Positions 8,343 to 16,576 of a stretch of DNA of 64,000 nucleotides are shown piece after piece (position 1 is the stretch's first letter; the number at the start of each line of letters is the position of its first letter). Origin of the DNA: Bacteroidia bacterium. Its GTDB lineage: Bacteria > Bacteroidota > Bacteroidia > J057 > JADKCL01. The stretch lies in the NCBI GenBank assembly GCA_020635905.1, contig JACJYV010000005.1:310001-374000 (forward strand), written 5' to 3'. A program made the translations under genes and the position numbers. The notes beneath the pieces were generated by a model. It was not told the origin of the DNA. It saw only the letters and a program-made list of their open reading frames with translations, and made no database searches.

Positions 8343-9212
8343 TTAAACTTTCAGTTTCAGCATTTCTCCCATGCCAAAGGCATTGTACAGCCCCTGGTGG
8401 ATTTGCTCCAGTTGAGCGTTGTAGGGAGCGACCATGGCGCCCATGCCCATGTTGTCAACCGTGGTACGCATGGGCCGTTGCCCGGCAGGAGTGCTGATCA
8501 GCTGGGCGATGGCATCGGCCACATTTTGCGGATTCTGAGCTGGATTGCCAGCCAGAGCGCCTTCAAAGCTGTCAAAAGCAAACTTTGGAGCATGAATCAT
8601 AGCTCCGTAGCTGGCATCCTGGGAGTGATCTGAGGGACGCAGGAGGCTGTCCATGAAGCTGGTGGGATAGCCGCCCGGCTCCACGATGCAGGAATCGACC
8701 CCAAAGCCAGACAATTCCACCCTGTAATTTTCGGCCAGGGCTTCCAGCGCCCATTTGGTCGCGTTGTAGGGACCATAAAACGGCATCACAATCCTTCCCA
8801 GCAGGCTGGAAATGTGAATCAGCAGGCCCGAGCCCTGGGCTCTGAGGTGGGGCAAAGCGGCGCGGTTTACGCGTTGCACCCCGAAAACGTTGATGTCGAA
8901 GAGGCGCTGAAAATCATCCATGTTGAACTGCTCCTGGATGCCCAGCACGCCCACCCCGGCATTATTGATCACCACGTCGAGTCCACCAAGCAGTTCGATG
9001 GCCCGGGCCACCCCCAGATTCACACTGGCTTCATCCGTGACATCCAGATTCACAATTTTGGCTCCCAGCGCAGCGAGCTCGTCGGCAGCTGCCTTGTTTT
9101 TGGAATCCGTATTGCGCATGGTGGCCACCACACTGTGACCCTGGCTGAGTAATGTTTTTACGGTCAGGGCTCCAAAGCCTCCGTTTGCACCTGTAATCAG
9201 AATTTTTGACAT
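8343..9212 (-). CDS. Short-chain dehydrogenase/reductase (SDR)
   Basis: This 289-residue classical SDR oxidoreductase uses NAD(P). The Rossmann nucleotide-binding motif TGANGGFG is at residues 7-14, NNAG at 83-86, the catalytic serine in HISS near 135-136, and YxxxK as Y149 and K153. Loop NVFGVQRVNRAALPH matches the family's helix after the active-site Asn. The C-terminal tail has no membrane segment. The substrate is unknown. The enzyme is probably controlled by the AraC regulator 250 bases downstream on the same strand. The stop codon abuts a MITE-like repeat. Confidence 0.92.
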   Translation of the reverse strand: MSKILITGANGGFGALTVKTLLSQGHSVVATMRNTDSKNKAAADELAALGAKIVNLDVTDEASVNLGVARAIELLGGLDVVINNAGVGVLGIQEQFNMDDFQRLFDINVFGVQRVNRAALPHLRAQGSGLLIHISSLLGRIVMPFYGPYNATKWALEALAENYRVELSGFGVDSCIVEPGGYPTSFMDSLLRPSDHSQDASYGAMIHAPKFAFDSFEGALAGNPAQNPQNVADAIAQLISTPAGQRPMRTTVDNMGMGAMVAPYNAQLEQIHQGLYNAFGMGEMLKLKV

Positions 9213-9418
9213 AATTTTTTAAAGTTTAATTTCTACTTCACAAAGATGCAGGAAGGAAGATCAAACTATGTAGCCAAATCCGGGATTGTTGTAGTTGAAA
9301 AATTTAAAACAGAGTTTGAAATCTCCTGTCGTGAAAAAAAACGAGTCCTGTGCCATCCAATGGACTGTTTGGGAGATTCTACTCCATCCTCAAAGTTGTA
9401 TAGATGGGATTTTCCGGG

Positions 9419-9844
9419 TTAGTCAATTCCCTCCAACCCCGATCGAATGGCAGCTTCCAGCACGGCAACATCGATCTCTTTCAGCGACTTGAACTTGATG
9501 CAATAGCCCGTCACGCTGGCTTTTCCGAGGGTTTTTCCAAAGGTTTTGGCCAGCCAGGTTTTGTCTTCGAGGCCGAGGACGTACACTGAAATTCCCGTGG
9601 TATTGGCACTGATCCCGATCTGGTAAAACTCTTTGGTTTTGCCGTTGGCGTATTGAATGGTGCGATTTCCGTAGCCGATATTGGGATTGGAAACGACCTT
9701 TCCGTCTTCGTTTTTACCATCCAGAAACCACAATTTGCCTGCGGGCAAAATTTCCAGCATGCGGCGATGCAGCTCCTGCAGGTCGCTGCGTTTGGAGGCG
9801 GGTTGACTGGCGATGTATTCGTTGATTTGGTCCTGGATGGTCAT
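9419..9844 (-). CDS. DUF1801-domain protein
   Basis: This is a soluble 141-residue protein of the DUF1801 (YdhG-like) fold. It shows an N-terminal helical segment with INEYIASQPASKRSDLQELHRRM, a central part with NIGYGNRTIQYANG and FYQIGISANTTGISVYVLG, and a C-terminal FGKTLGKASVTGYCIKFKSLKEID. Family members are small, usually stand alone, and have no firmly assigned function. The start ATG at 9844 follows about 190 bases that hold no other gene. The spacer between this gene and the SDR gene holds nothing I recognise. Confidence 0.75.
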   Translation of the reverse strand: MTIQDQINEYIASQPASKRSDLQELHRRMLEILPAGKLWFLDGKNEDGKVVSNPNIGYGNRTIQYANGKTKEFYQIGISANTTGISVYVLGLEDKTWLAKTFGKTLGKASVTGYCIKFKSLKEIDVAVLEAAIRSGLEGID

Positions 9845-10037
9845 GGGGTGGGGAGAATTCTTTAATGGGTAATCTGTGAAACTAAATCTGAACTAAAAGT
9901 ACTTATTCTGAAGGAAATGAAAGGCAGGAATTTGGGAAAGTGGATCTGATTTCCAGTACTGAAACATGTTCATCATGAAATCGTTTACACTAAAAGGTGC
10001 TTGCAAAAGGTAAAAACTGAAGATTTTCGTAAATTAG

Positions 10038-10415
10038 ATGAAAGGATTTATGCGAAGCGTCGAATTTATCAAGGGAGAAGATGCCATTCTTTTGAAAGGA
10101 GGGCGGCCTGATGCAGTTTCCTGTACGATGGTTATTGAGGAAACGGCCCATTCTTTCATTGTTGAAATTCCCAACTTTAACATCCTTTTCGAAACGGATT
10201 CACGCGATAAAATTGCTTCCCTGGCCAAAAGATCTTTTGAATCTTTCTTTGACTATTGGCTTTATCAAAATGGCCCTGATTCCTTCCAAAAACACATGAT
10301 GGAACTGGGTTTTACGAAAAATCAATTGTCTGGAAAAAGCAGTTCCCGATTAAATTTAGGGCCGGGAAAAGAAATCAAGGCGATCACTACCCAGAATTTG
10401 GTTTTCAGTGTTTGA
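10038..10415 (+). CDS. Small protein of unknown function, first of an overlapping pair
   Basis: This is a 125-residue protein. The middle segment HSFIVEIPNFNILFETDSRD followed by a helix rich in charged residues faintly recalls the HicB-like antitoxin fold, but the match is weak and no HicA-type toxin is next to it. The ATG at 10038 is chosen; a second ATG four codons later is also possible. It overlaps the next gene by eight bases, which suggests translational coupling. Confidence 0.55.
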   Translation: MKGFMRSVEFIKGEDAILLKGGRPDAVSCTMVIEETAHSFIVEIPNFNILFETDSRDKIASLAKRSFESFFDYWLYQNGPDSFQKHMMELGFTKNQLSGKSSSRLNLGPGKEIKAITTQNLVFSV

Positions 10416-10635
10416 AATTTGTCACCAATGCCTGTTGGACCTGCTAAAAACCCATGGTTTTGAACCGTTGCACATAGACAACTGGACCATCAACGAGGCA
10501 CTTTACTTTTTTCATGAAACACAATTCAGACTAAGCGGCTCTTCACTTTCCGAAAGCCTGGCTCGCATAATCCTTGAAAAATTTGGCCTGGAAGGTCAAA
10601 TTGGGCAGCTTTTGGTTGAGGATTGCAGGTGTTAG
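10408..10635 (+). CDS. Small protein of unknown function, second of an overlapping pair
   Basis: This is a 75-residue protein starting at a GTG that overlaps the end of the upstream gene by eight bases. The sequence is mostly helical, has four cysteines (two in FEICHQC and two at the very end, EDCRC), and no recognised domain. The overlap suggests a functional pair, possibly toxin-antitoxin-like, but nothing in the sequence proves this. The reading frame is short, so it may be a chance frame. Confidence 0.4.
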   Translation: MFEICHQCLLDLLKTHGFEPLHIDNWTINEALYFFHETQFRLSGSSLSESLARIILEKFGLEGQIGQLLVEDCRC

Positions 10636-10666
10636 GGTGATTGGGAGGCTCAATCTGCTCAATTAT

Positions 10667-11242
10667 TTATGGATTAATTTTTTTATAATTTTTGTCAAAT
10701 GACTTTTCCTTGCCCCAGATCACATCCAAATAGGATTTGCTGGCAATTATAAGGGCATCCAACTTTAGCTTGTCGGCAACATCTTCAATCGAAACGGCTT
10801 CATCCAGGGAAATTTTTGATATAGTCACCAAAACCTCACCTCCTTTCGAGTCAAATTCAAAACAATTGAACATAACCAAATGAGTATCTGTCTTTATTGC
10901 ACTTCTGTCCTTATAAACAAACCCATTAGTTGAAAATTTTGCTCTGATTTCCTTCAAGGAAGTCTCACCAAAAGAAAAATCCGAAAACAATGGTTGCCTG
11001 CCTTTTTCATCCTGTAACCAATCGTTTTCCATGTAAACCACTTTGCCCTTTTCAACTGTGACAGAGAAGTCGTTTCCGTTTTCAGTTCTGTACTTTACCG
11101 TACTTTGGTCCCTGGCAACAATTTCCAGATTCAGATTTTGGAGCGACTTTCGGGGAGCATTGATTTTTATTCCTGCCATGGATATTTCACCTGTAATGGG
11201 GAGGAAAAACAGTGCAAAAAACAACGCGAATATTGATTTCAT
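10667..11242 (-). CDS. Secreted protein of unknown function
   Basis: The product is about 191 residues. The ATG at 11242 gives a signal peptide, MKSIFALFFALFFLPITG, ending near residue 24, whereas a start five codons upstream adds a polar leader. The mature part is a mix of beta and helical segments with NAPRKSLQNLNLEIV, KVVYMENDWLQD and FSFGETSLKEIRAKF. I do not recognise a family. It stands alone, with the stop 31 bases from that of the convergent small gene at 10635. Confidence 0.6.
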   Translation of the reverse strand: MKSIFALFFALFFLPITGEISMAGIKINAPRKSLQNLNLEIVARDQSTVKYRTENGNDFSVTVEKGKVVYMENDWLQDEKGRQPLFSDFSFGETSLKEIRAKFSTNGFVYKDRSAIKTDTHLVMFNCFEFDSKGGEVLVTISKISLDEAVSIEDVADKLKLDALIIASKSYLDVIWGKEKSFDKNYKKINP

Positions 11243-11353
11243 ACTTTTGGCACCCACACTTTTTAGTTCACAACGGTTGAAGGCAATTGAGAAATAAATC
11301 CAGGACCAAGTCTTTGCTCTTCAATTTCTTTAATTGTCATTTGGAAATTCGGG

Positions 11354-11812
11354 TCAGTAATCAAAATCGTGGCATTCAATTTCACATATTGCGCACCCCA
11401 AATTAATCAACCGCGGCACAAATTCCGACAGGTAATAGCCATAATCTGTATATCTTTCTGCACCTCTGATTCTTTTTCCAATCCCTATCCCGACTTGCAA
11501 AGTAAAATGAGACCGAAAACCCTGGTAACCTCCTTCAAGCTTTGTGATCAAAAGATCGAAACTTTCCGTAAATCCGTCGTCCCAAATTACTACTGAATTT
11601 TCCTTGCCCTCAGCCTCCCTGCGATCCAAAATTTCCAGCGATTCCTGGTAATCATGCGCCTCATAGTTAAACAAATCATCCCCAAAAGCAACTGAGGTTA
11701 GGGTCCCATCCTGATTCTGTGAAAAGCCGTTACCCAGAAAACTGTGCAACAGCTTAGAAAAGCTCTCAAAAGGGCTGGCTATTCTAAGTTTTAGGGTTCT
11801 CGAAACTCCCAT
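11354..11812 (-). CDS. Hypothetical protein
   Basis: This is a 152-residue soluble protein with no signal peptide and no recognised family. It has SVVIWDDGFTESFDLLI in the middle, a glycine-rich VGIGIGKRIRG, and ends in GCAICEIECHDFDY. It lies 20 bases downstream of the macro-domain gene on the same strand and is therefore probably cotranscribed with it. I can see no motif that would link it to ADP-ribose chemistry. Confidence 0.55.
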   Translation of the reverse strand: MGVSRTLKLRIASPFESFSKLLHSFLGNGFSQNQDGTLTSVAFGDDLFNYEAHDYQESLEILDRREAEGKENSVVIWDDGFTESFDLLITKLEGGYQGFRSHFTLQVGIGIGKRIRGAERYTDYGYYLSEFVPRLINLGCAICEIECHDFDY

Positions 11813-11832
11813 TTTCCAGATTTGGCAGTAGA

Positions 11833-12348
11833 TTATTTGTCAGGATAAGCATTGTAAAGGTCAAAATTCTCCTGATCAAAACATACAAAAACAACTTTTT
11901 CGATCAGGGCCTGGTCAGCCAGATAGTCCTTCACTGCTTCAATGGCAACAGAAACCGCCAGTTCTTTGGGATAACGATAGATGCCAGTGCTGATATTTGG
12001 AAAAGCAATAGTTTTCAGGCTATGTTCCCCGGCCAATTTCAACGAATTCCAATAACAGGACCTCAATTTTTCTGCCTCATTCTTTTTACCCCCGTTCCAA
12101 ACCGGGCCAACGGTATGAATCACATATTTTGCAGGCAAATTCCCACCTGTGGTAATTACAGCTTCTCCCACTTCACAATTTCCCTGGCGGTTACGAATCT
12201 TAATGCATTCGTCCAGAATAGCCTTGCCGCCCTTTCTGTGAATGGCCCCATCTACTCCACCACCTCCCAGCAAGGAAGAATTTGCTGCATTTACAATTGC
12301 ATCCGTTGCGATTTCAGTGATGTCCCCCTGAATGATTTCAATGCGCAT
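11833..12348 (-). CDS. ymdB: Macro-domain protein, probable O-acetyl-ADP-ribose deacetylase
   Basis: This single macro domain of 171 residues is the full usual length of the YmdB/MacroD type. The ligand-binding motifs are intact: QGDIT at 7-11, IVNAANSSLLGGGGVDGAIH at 18-37 (with Asn 20, Asn 23 and the glycine loop), and NISTGIYRYP as the phosphate-binding loop. Enzymes of this type hydrolyse O-acetyl-ADP-ribose and remove mono-ADP-ribose from proteins or nucleic acids. It sits in a region with other small accessory genes, so a role against ADP-ribosylating toxins is possible but not shown. The gene symbol follows the E. coli homologue. Confidence 0.9.
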   Translation of the reverse strand: MRIEIIQGDITEIATDAIVNAANSSLLGGGGVDGAIHRKGGKAILDECIKIRNRQGNCEVGEAVITTGGNLPAKYVIHTVGPVWNGGKKNEAEKLRSCYWNSLKLAGEHSLKTIAFPNISTGIYRYPKELAVSVAIEAVKDYLADQALIEKVVFVCFDQENFDLYNAYPDK

Positions 12349-12477
12349 TTCGGCAATAATTTAATTATAATAACCTGACTTACCCCTTTCCTGCACCGTT
12401 TAGCCCCGAACCAGTTTCCCAAAATGCCCTGAATTAAAGTCGTGGAGTTAATTTTCACAACCACTCACCCCAGTTTC

Positions 12478-12795
12478 TCAACCACTTTCCCCACCCTTTT
12501 CAGGATTACCTTCATTTTTATCCCCACCAGGAAGCGCTTTCAACCATTCCATGACCGCCTGGTTCTTCCTGCAAATCCGAAAATTGAGCATGGGGCGATC
12601 CACAGCCAAAGGCTTGATCTTTTCCAGAAAAGCTACCTTAAAAGCTGCCGGACTTTCGCGGTAAAAGTACTCCTTCACATCCTCCCCGACCCTTTCTGTG
12701 AACCCAATCAGACCCGTATCAAAGTCAATGACGACCTGAACCTCCCGGTTTTCGAGCTCTAATTTGATGGCAGCTTGATATATCATGGTCTCCAA
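12478..12795 (-). CDS. Small hypothetical protein
   Basis: This is a 105-residue protein with no signal peptide. It has an N-terminal beta-like stretch (YQAAIKLELENREVQVVIDFDTG), a helical middle and a Gly/Glu-rich tail (GGDKNEGNPEKGGESG). An internal ATG at 12786 would give a start three codons shorter. It has no recognised family and stands apart from its neighbours by more than 100 bases on either side. Confidence 0.4.
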   Translation of the reverse strand: METMIYQAAIKLELENREVQVVIDFDTGLIGFTERVGEDVKEYFYRESPAAFKVAFLEKIKPLAVDRPMLNFRICRKNQAVMEWLKALPGGDKNEGNPEKGGESG

Positions 12796-13022
12796 TTTTG
12801 CCTCAAACAGGTAATTTTTTCAATCTTTCTTGTTCACAGCTTGTTCAGAACTTCTGTGCCTCCACCCAAATAATCCCCGTATCCTGTGCAGTAAGCCATT
12901 TTTCTGAGCGGGGGAGATACTTTTTTGGTGGTTCATTCCCACCTGCTTGGACCAGGTTTCCCTGATTACGTATATGTCGGCGTATTGGGGCATAAGGGAA
13001 AGGAGGTTGGGTCAAATGAAAG

Positions 13023-13223
13023 TTAATCATTTCGCCTGAATCCGGACAGAATTTCGGTCAGGGTATGGATTGCTTCAGAGATTTTGGGGGAGATAGGTTC
13101 ATTTCCGGGATTTGTAAGTCCCTGAATGGCTGAGATTATGCCCTCAAATACCTGGCTTTCACCTCCATCAAACTTTTCGGGGTTCAGTCTGATCACGATT
13201 TCTTTTGCTGATTCTTTGGTCAT
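13023..13223 (-). CDS. Small protein divergent from an XRE regulator
   Basis: This is a 66-residue protein starting at the ATG at 13223 (MTKESAKEIVIRLNPEKF). It is soluble and predicted helical, with no recognised family. It is divergent from the XRE regulator gene at 13288, 64 bases away, so the two probably share a control region. Paired arrangements of a small protein and an XRE regulator are typical of toxin-antitoxin or phage-type switches, but no toxin fold is visible here. Confidence 0.4.
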   Translation of the reverse strand: MTKESAKEIVIRLNPEKFDGGESQVFEGIISAIQGLTNPGNEPISPKISEAIHTLTEILSGFRRND

Positions 13224-13287
13224 GGCTGTACTCTTTATGGCTTCTATGCAATAACAAATATAAAAATAATATGTCATTCTTGCCACA

Positions 13288-13512
13288 ATGACTAAAATAA
13301 GAGAAGAAAATTTTATCCTTGACTTTGGGCAGAACATTCGCAAAATCCGCCTCGAAAAGGGTATCACCATGGAAAAACTGGCCGAACTCTGCAATGTGGA
13401 ATACACTCAAATTGCACGAATTGAACGGGGAAAGATCAATACCTCCATCAGTATGGTGAAGAGACTGGGCGAGAGTTTGGGAGTGAAGGTTGGAGAGTTA
13501 TTTGAGTTTTGA
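13288..13512 (+). CDS. XRE-family helix-turn-helix regulator
   Basis: This is a 74-residue single-domain DNA-binding protein. The Cro/C1-type helix-turn-helix is seen as GQNIRKIRLEKGITMEKLAEL followed by YTQIARIERGKINTSISMVK and a final helix LGESLGVKVGELF. It has no extra sensor domain. The neighbouring 66-residue gene is divergent, and the AbiE operon follows downstream on the other strand. It probably controls itself and perhaps the divergent small gene. Confidence 0.85.
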   Translation: MTKIREENFILDFGQNIRKIRLEKGITMEKLAELCNVEYTQIARIERGKINTSISMVKRLGESLGVKVGELFEF

Positions 13513-13571
13513 AGCCTTCTTTCCCTCACCACTTCCTGGATGCTTGCTGGAAAATTGATTTTCAGGTCAGA

Positions 13572-14429
13572 TCAGGCATTTTCAAATTTAATTTTCTCCA
13601 CCAGATCACAAAAATAGGTCGGGCTCCAGATTTTCAAGGCATGATCATTTTTGATAAACTTCACCACGTCTTCCCTGATGCTGTTAAAAGAAACTGAGTT
13701 GATTTTCGCGCTCAATAATTCCTTCACCTGTTTCCTGGTAATGGAATCGTCTTGCCAATCGTTGGTATCCTTTGCTCTGGCCAGAAAGTGATTGAGATCC
13801 AAAGGAATTCCTTTTTTGATATACCACTCCAAATCATACCAATCCCGCCCTTTGACCCGATTTTTCCACTTTCTGAAAAGCAGGGCATGCATTTTACCCG
13901 CAAATAATCCTGGCTTGGTGTAGCATTTCACATAAAACGAAAAGGGGCGAAGCAATAACTTTTCTTCCGTTTTGAAACCCGATGGTGGTTGTCGATCCAC
14001 TTCAATTTTTATCTTCAGGGTGCGGTTGGATCGAATCCCCGTCTCTTTGATCAGGTCTTCGAGTACGATTTCCTGCCATATAGTTTCCGCTTTGAGAAAG
14101 GCAGAATCAACTGCAGATTGGCTTTTCTTTTTTATTTCCCTGATGCTCACCGTCAGACCCAAGGAGATAAATTCATCCAGAATGGCTTTGAAATATGGCT
14201 CAATTGAAAAATCCGGATCTGGCTTCAACAAAGAAAAATCCAAATCTTCTGAATATCTGTCCAATCCATAAAAAATCCGCAGAGCGGTGCCACCGTAAAA
14301 GGCTGCCTTCTCAAAAAAATCCGTTCGGGATAAGCCTGCCAGGGTAATTTCCTGCATTATTTCCCGCAAGGCGGACAATATTTCCTCCTTATTCTGAGGA
14401 TTATATTCTGCGATCCAATCCTTTATCAT
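13572..14429 (-). CDS. abiEii: AbiEii-type nucleotidyltransferase toxin
   Basis: This is a 285-residue protein of the AbiEii/AbiGii family. The nucleotidyltransferase motif is present as YGGTALR at 45-51 followed by YSEDLDFSL near 59-67, where the two Asp of DLD are metal ligands. A later KIKIEVDRQPP gives the third acidic strand. AbiEii toxins use a nucleotide triphosphate to block growth when the AbiEi antitoxin is lost. It overlaps the antitoxin gene upstream by four bases (ATGA), a classic toxin-antitoxin arrangement. Length is in the usual range. Confidence 0.9.
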   Translation of the reverse strand: MIKDWIAEYNPQNKEEILSALREIMQEITLAGLSRTDFFEKAAFYGGTALRIFYGLDRYSEDLDFSLLKPDPDFSIEPYFKAILDEFISLGLTVSIREIKKKSQSAVDSAFLKAETIWQEIVLEDLIKETGIRSNRTLKIKIEVDRQPPSGFKTEEKLLLRPFSFYVKCYTKPGLFAGKMHALLFRKWKNRVKGRDWYDLEWYIKKGIPLDLNHFLARAKDTNDWQDDSITRKQVKELLSAKINSVSFNSIREDVVKFIKNDHALKIWSPTYFCDLVEKIKFENA

Positions 14430-15064
14430 AATTCCCTGAGCGTTTTGATCAGAATTTCCAGACTACTTTTTTTGGGGGCAGCCTCCACCCACAATTCCAT
14501 CCACTGAGTATCCAGGTTGTTTAAAATTTCCCTGTCCAGGCGAAGGTCTTCCAATAATATTTCCCGGGTTTGCCTGATACTTCTCAGATTAATTCCCGGG
14601 GTAAGTACCACTTTATCACACAGGGCTTTTTCGGGCGAGGCAATCAGCATGGTTTGTTTGGGGGAATGCCTGATGTTTTTGATGCCGTAGGAATAATATG
14701 GGGTGGCCAACTGTTTGTAGCTGAATCTGCCTAACTGAGTCTGGTATCCTTTGGAGGTTTTGATGGTGACCGAACTGATTTCGTAGGTCCTTTCCGGGAT
14801 CATATTCCAATATGACAAGGCTGACTCCAATGATACATAGCTCGGTCCCCTGAGGTGATTTGCGATCAGAAATGGCTCTGGCACGGGCAAATCCAGATCA
14901 GGTCCCGCTACATACAATCCCCTCCTGAGCGCAATCAGTGCGTGGCTTTTGATCAGTTCGCTGATTTTATCATTTGGACGGTGGTAATCACGGAGCAATT
15001 CCAGCATTAAATGCCTGGACATAGGAGTTTCCGCATAATCTTTTACTCTTGTTCGGATATCCAT
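14426..15064 (-). CDS. abiEi: AbiEi-type antitoxin and transcriptional regulator
   Basis: The product is about 212 residues. The ATG at 15064 is chosen because it lies beyond the first operator palindrome; longer in-frame extensions would read through the operator. The N-terminal part (residues 1-60) fits a winged helix (RHLMLELLRDYHRPNDKISELIKSHAL, then LRRGLYVAGP), and the rest is the usual AbiEi C-terminal domain with PSYVSLESALSYWNMIPE and SPEKALCDKV. AbiEi proteins repress their own promoter and neutralise AbiEii. The stop overlaps the toxin start by four bases. Two near-identical 25-bp palindromes lie upstream of the gene. Confidence 0.85.
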   Translation of the reverse strand: MDIRTRVKDYAETPMSRHLMLELLRDYHRPNDKISELIKSHALIALRRGLYVAGPDLDLPVPEPFLIANHLRGPSYVSLESALSYWNMIPERTYEISSVTIKTSKGYQTQLGRFSYKQLATPYYSYGIKNIRHSPKQTMLIASPEKALCDKVVLTPGINLRSIRQTREILLEDLRLDREILNNLDTQWMELWVEAAPKKSSLEILIKTLREL

Positions 15065-15082
15065 ATTGTCAAAAAATTTTCT

Positions 15083-15107
15083 GATAATCGGAAAATTTCC
15101 GATTAGC
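15083..15107. promoter_or_regulatory. Proximal palindromic operator of the abiE operon
   Basis: This 25-bp inverted repeat has 12-base arms, GATAATCGGAAA and TTTCCGATTAGC, around one central A, with one mismatch in the outer part of the right arm. It lies 18 bases upstream of the abiEi start codon. A second copy sits 63 bases further upstream, centre to centre. AbiEi antitoxins are known to bind inverted repeats in their own promoter, so this is the likely binding site. Confidence 0.8.
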
Positions 15108-15145
15108 TGATTCAAAAATAACAAATGATTGTGAAATTTCAATGA

Positions 15146-15170
15146 GATAATCGGAAAATTTCCGATTATC
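15146..15170. promoter_or_regulatory. Distal palindromic operator of the abiE operon
   Basis: This is a perfect 25-bp palindrome: arm GATAATCGGAAA, a central A, and the exact complementary arm. It has the same sequence as the proximal site except for one base. The centre-to-centre distance of 63 bases equals about six helical turns, so both sites face the same side of the DNA and could bind AbiEi cooperatively. Confidence 0.82.
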
Positions 15171-15319
15171 TGGCCAAAAAATTACAATTTACCTCAGGGA
15201 TTTAAGCTGGATTGGGGGGATGGGTTACTGAGAGGTCCAATGCCCCACACCAACAGCCGAGCCCGGCCCGACGTTTACACATTGACCAAAGCGGGATTTC
15301 CCTCTCCCTCATTCCCATC

Positions 15320-16342
15320 CTACCATTTGATTTCTGCTCCTAATTTTTCAAACAGCCGCTCATCCAGAAACAGCTTCAGTATCCACATCTCGGGGACCTT
15401 TTCCATGGCTTCCTCCCAATCGAACCAGACTTCTTTATTTTCATTGCTGGTGATTCCCACCCGAACAGGCGTAACTTCTGTGTAAAAATAAACATTCCAC
15501 CATGCGGGTTCCTGCCAGGGCTCGTGGCGACTCATGGGGTATCCCAATTTCATTTCTACCCTGATCGTATCATCCTTTGCCATGCCCCAGGTATGATCCA
15601 GGGTATGAAATTCTGATCGATACCAGTTACTAAACAGCTCTTTGGGGTTTTCATCTCTAAAGTTCAGGGTCGCAAGTTCGCCATGCATGAATTTTAGCAC
15701 GAGGCCGGCACTGATGTGGTGAAATTGAACATTGGGAAACCCCCGCCCAGGCCGATCGGTGATATCGTAAATCAGGGAATGTATCCTCGGAGGATAATAC
15801 GTGATCCCGGTTTTGGGCGGATCCCACCGCCCGCCTGCTTCGAGCCTTTTGCGAAGGATGCGATTGGCTTTTTGCCGGATCGGATCCCAGAAGTGGCGGG
15901 TTTCTTCGCGGACATCGTACACCTTGAACATGAAGGGCGGGTGGCCGTCAAAACCAGGCGCAACTGCCCCAATCCGCGCCGGCTCCAGTTCACCCGATTC
16001 GGGATAAAAACGAAATTCTAGCAAGAATTCTTCGGGTTCAAAGGCCATCATTTCCTTGTCAGCCTCCATTACTTTTTCCTCCATTTCCTCGGTTCGTTGA
16101 GCCCAGGGGACATTCAGTTTTGCCAAAATCCAGGTAAGATCATCGTAGCTGAGGGATTTGTAGGTCGTGTCGAAGGTACAGGCCAGGTAACGCCCCGTGC
16201 GCATGCCATCCATCAGAGAATCATACAGGGCAGCACCCTCGATGGAATCTGCTGGCAAACGGACGGAAACATAGATTTTCTGGGCCTGAATTTGGCTCAG
16301 GGAGAGGGTGATGAACAGGAGGATGGCAGGGAGGAAGCGCAT
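15320..16342 (-). CDS. Secreted protein of unknown function
   Basis: The product is about 340 residues. I prefer the ATG at 16342 since it begins with a signal peptide, MRFLPAILLFITLSLSQIQA, cleaved before QKIYVS. The rest is soluble with many charged and aromatic residues; recognisable stretches are KVYDVREETRHFWDPIRQKA, RPGRGFPNVQFHHISAG and the C-terminal MEKVPEMWILKLFLDERLF. It recalls the general look of GldN-like or periplasmic Bacteroidota proteins but I cannot assign it. It has no close gene partner. Confidence 0.6.
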   Translation of the reverse strand: MRFLPAILLFITLSLSQIQAQKIYVSVRLPADSIEGAALYDSLMDGMRTGRYLACTFDTTYKSLSYDDLTWILAKLNVPWAQRTEEMEEKVMEADKEMMAFEPEEFLLEFRFYPESGELEPARIGAVAPGFDGHPPFMFKVYDVREETRHFWDPIRQKANRILRKRLEAGGRWDPPKTGITYYPPRIHSLIYDITDRPGRGFPNVQFHHISAGLVLKFMHGELATLNFRDENPKELFSNWYRSEFHTLDHTWGMAKDDTIRVEMKLGYPMSRHEPWQEPAWWNVYFYTEVTPVRVGITSNENKEVWFDWEEAMEKVPEMWILKLFLDERLFEKLGAEIKW

Positions 16343-16576
16343 GTTTAGGGTTGAAGGTAGTTGGAGATTATGGATAACGACAAATCTATGGACGGGGCGA
16401 TTTTGAAGTCTCCAACTGACGCTCCTGACCATAGCCCTGGGTTGAGCCACGTTTTAGGTTATTCAATTTAATAGAATTCTGCCTCGATTTCAATTCCACG
16501 GATCATGCCAGGGTTCGTTTAGCAGTAATGTTGATTTTTCTCGTTGATTGTTTTTGATTATCGTAATTTTAACCTG

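Noticed and set aside
12845..13030. 61-residue minus-strand frame overlapping the end of the 66-residue gene
   Set aside because: It has no recognised family, a proline-rich start and no convincing start context. I could not support it as a gene.
15146..15170. Reading the distal abiE palindrome as a terminator of an upstream gene
   Set aside because: It has no T-run, and the identical second copy and its place upstream of abiEi fit an operator better.
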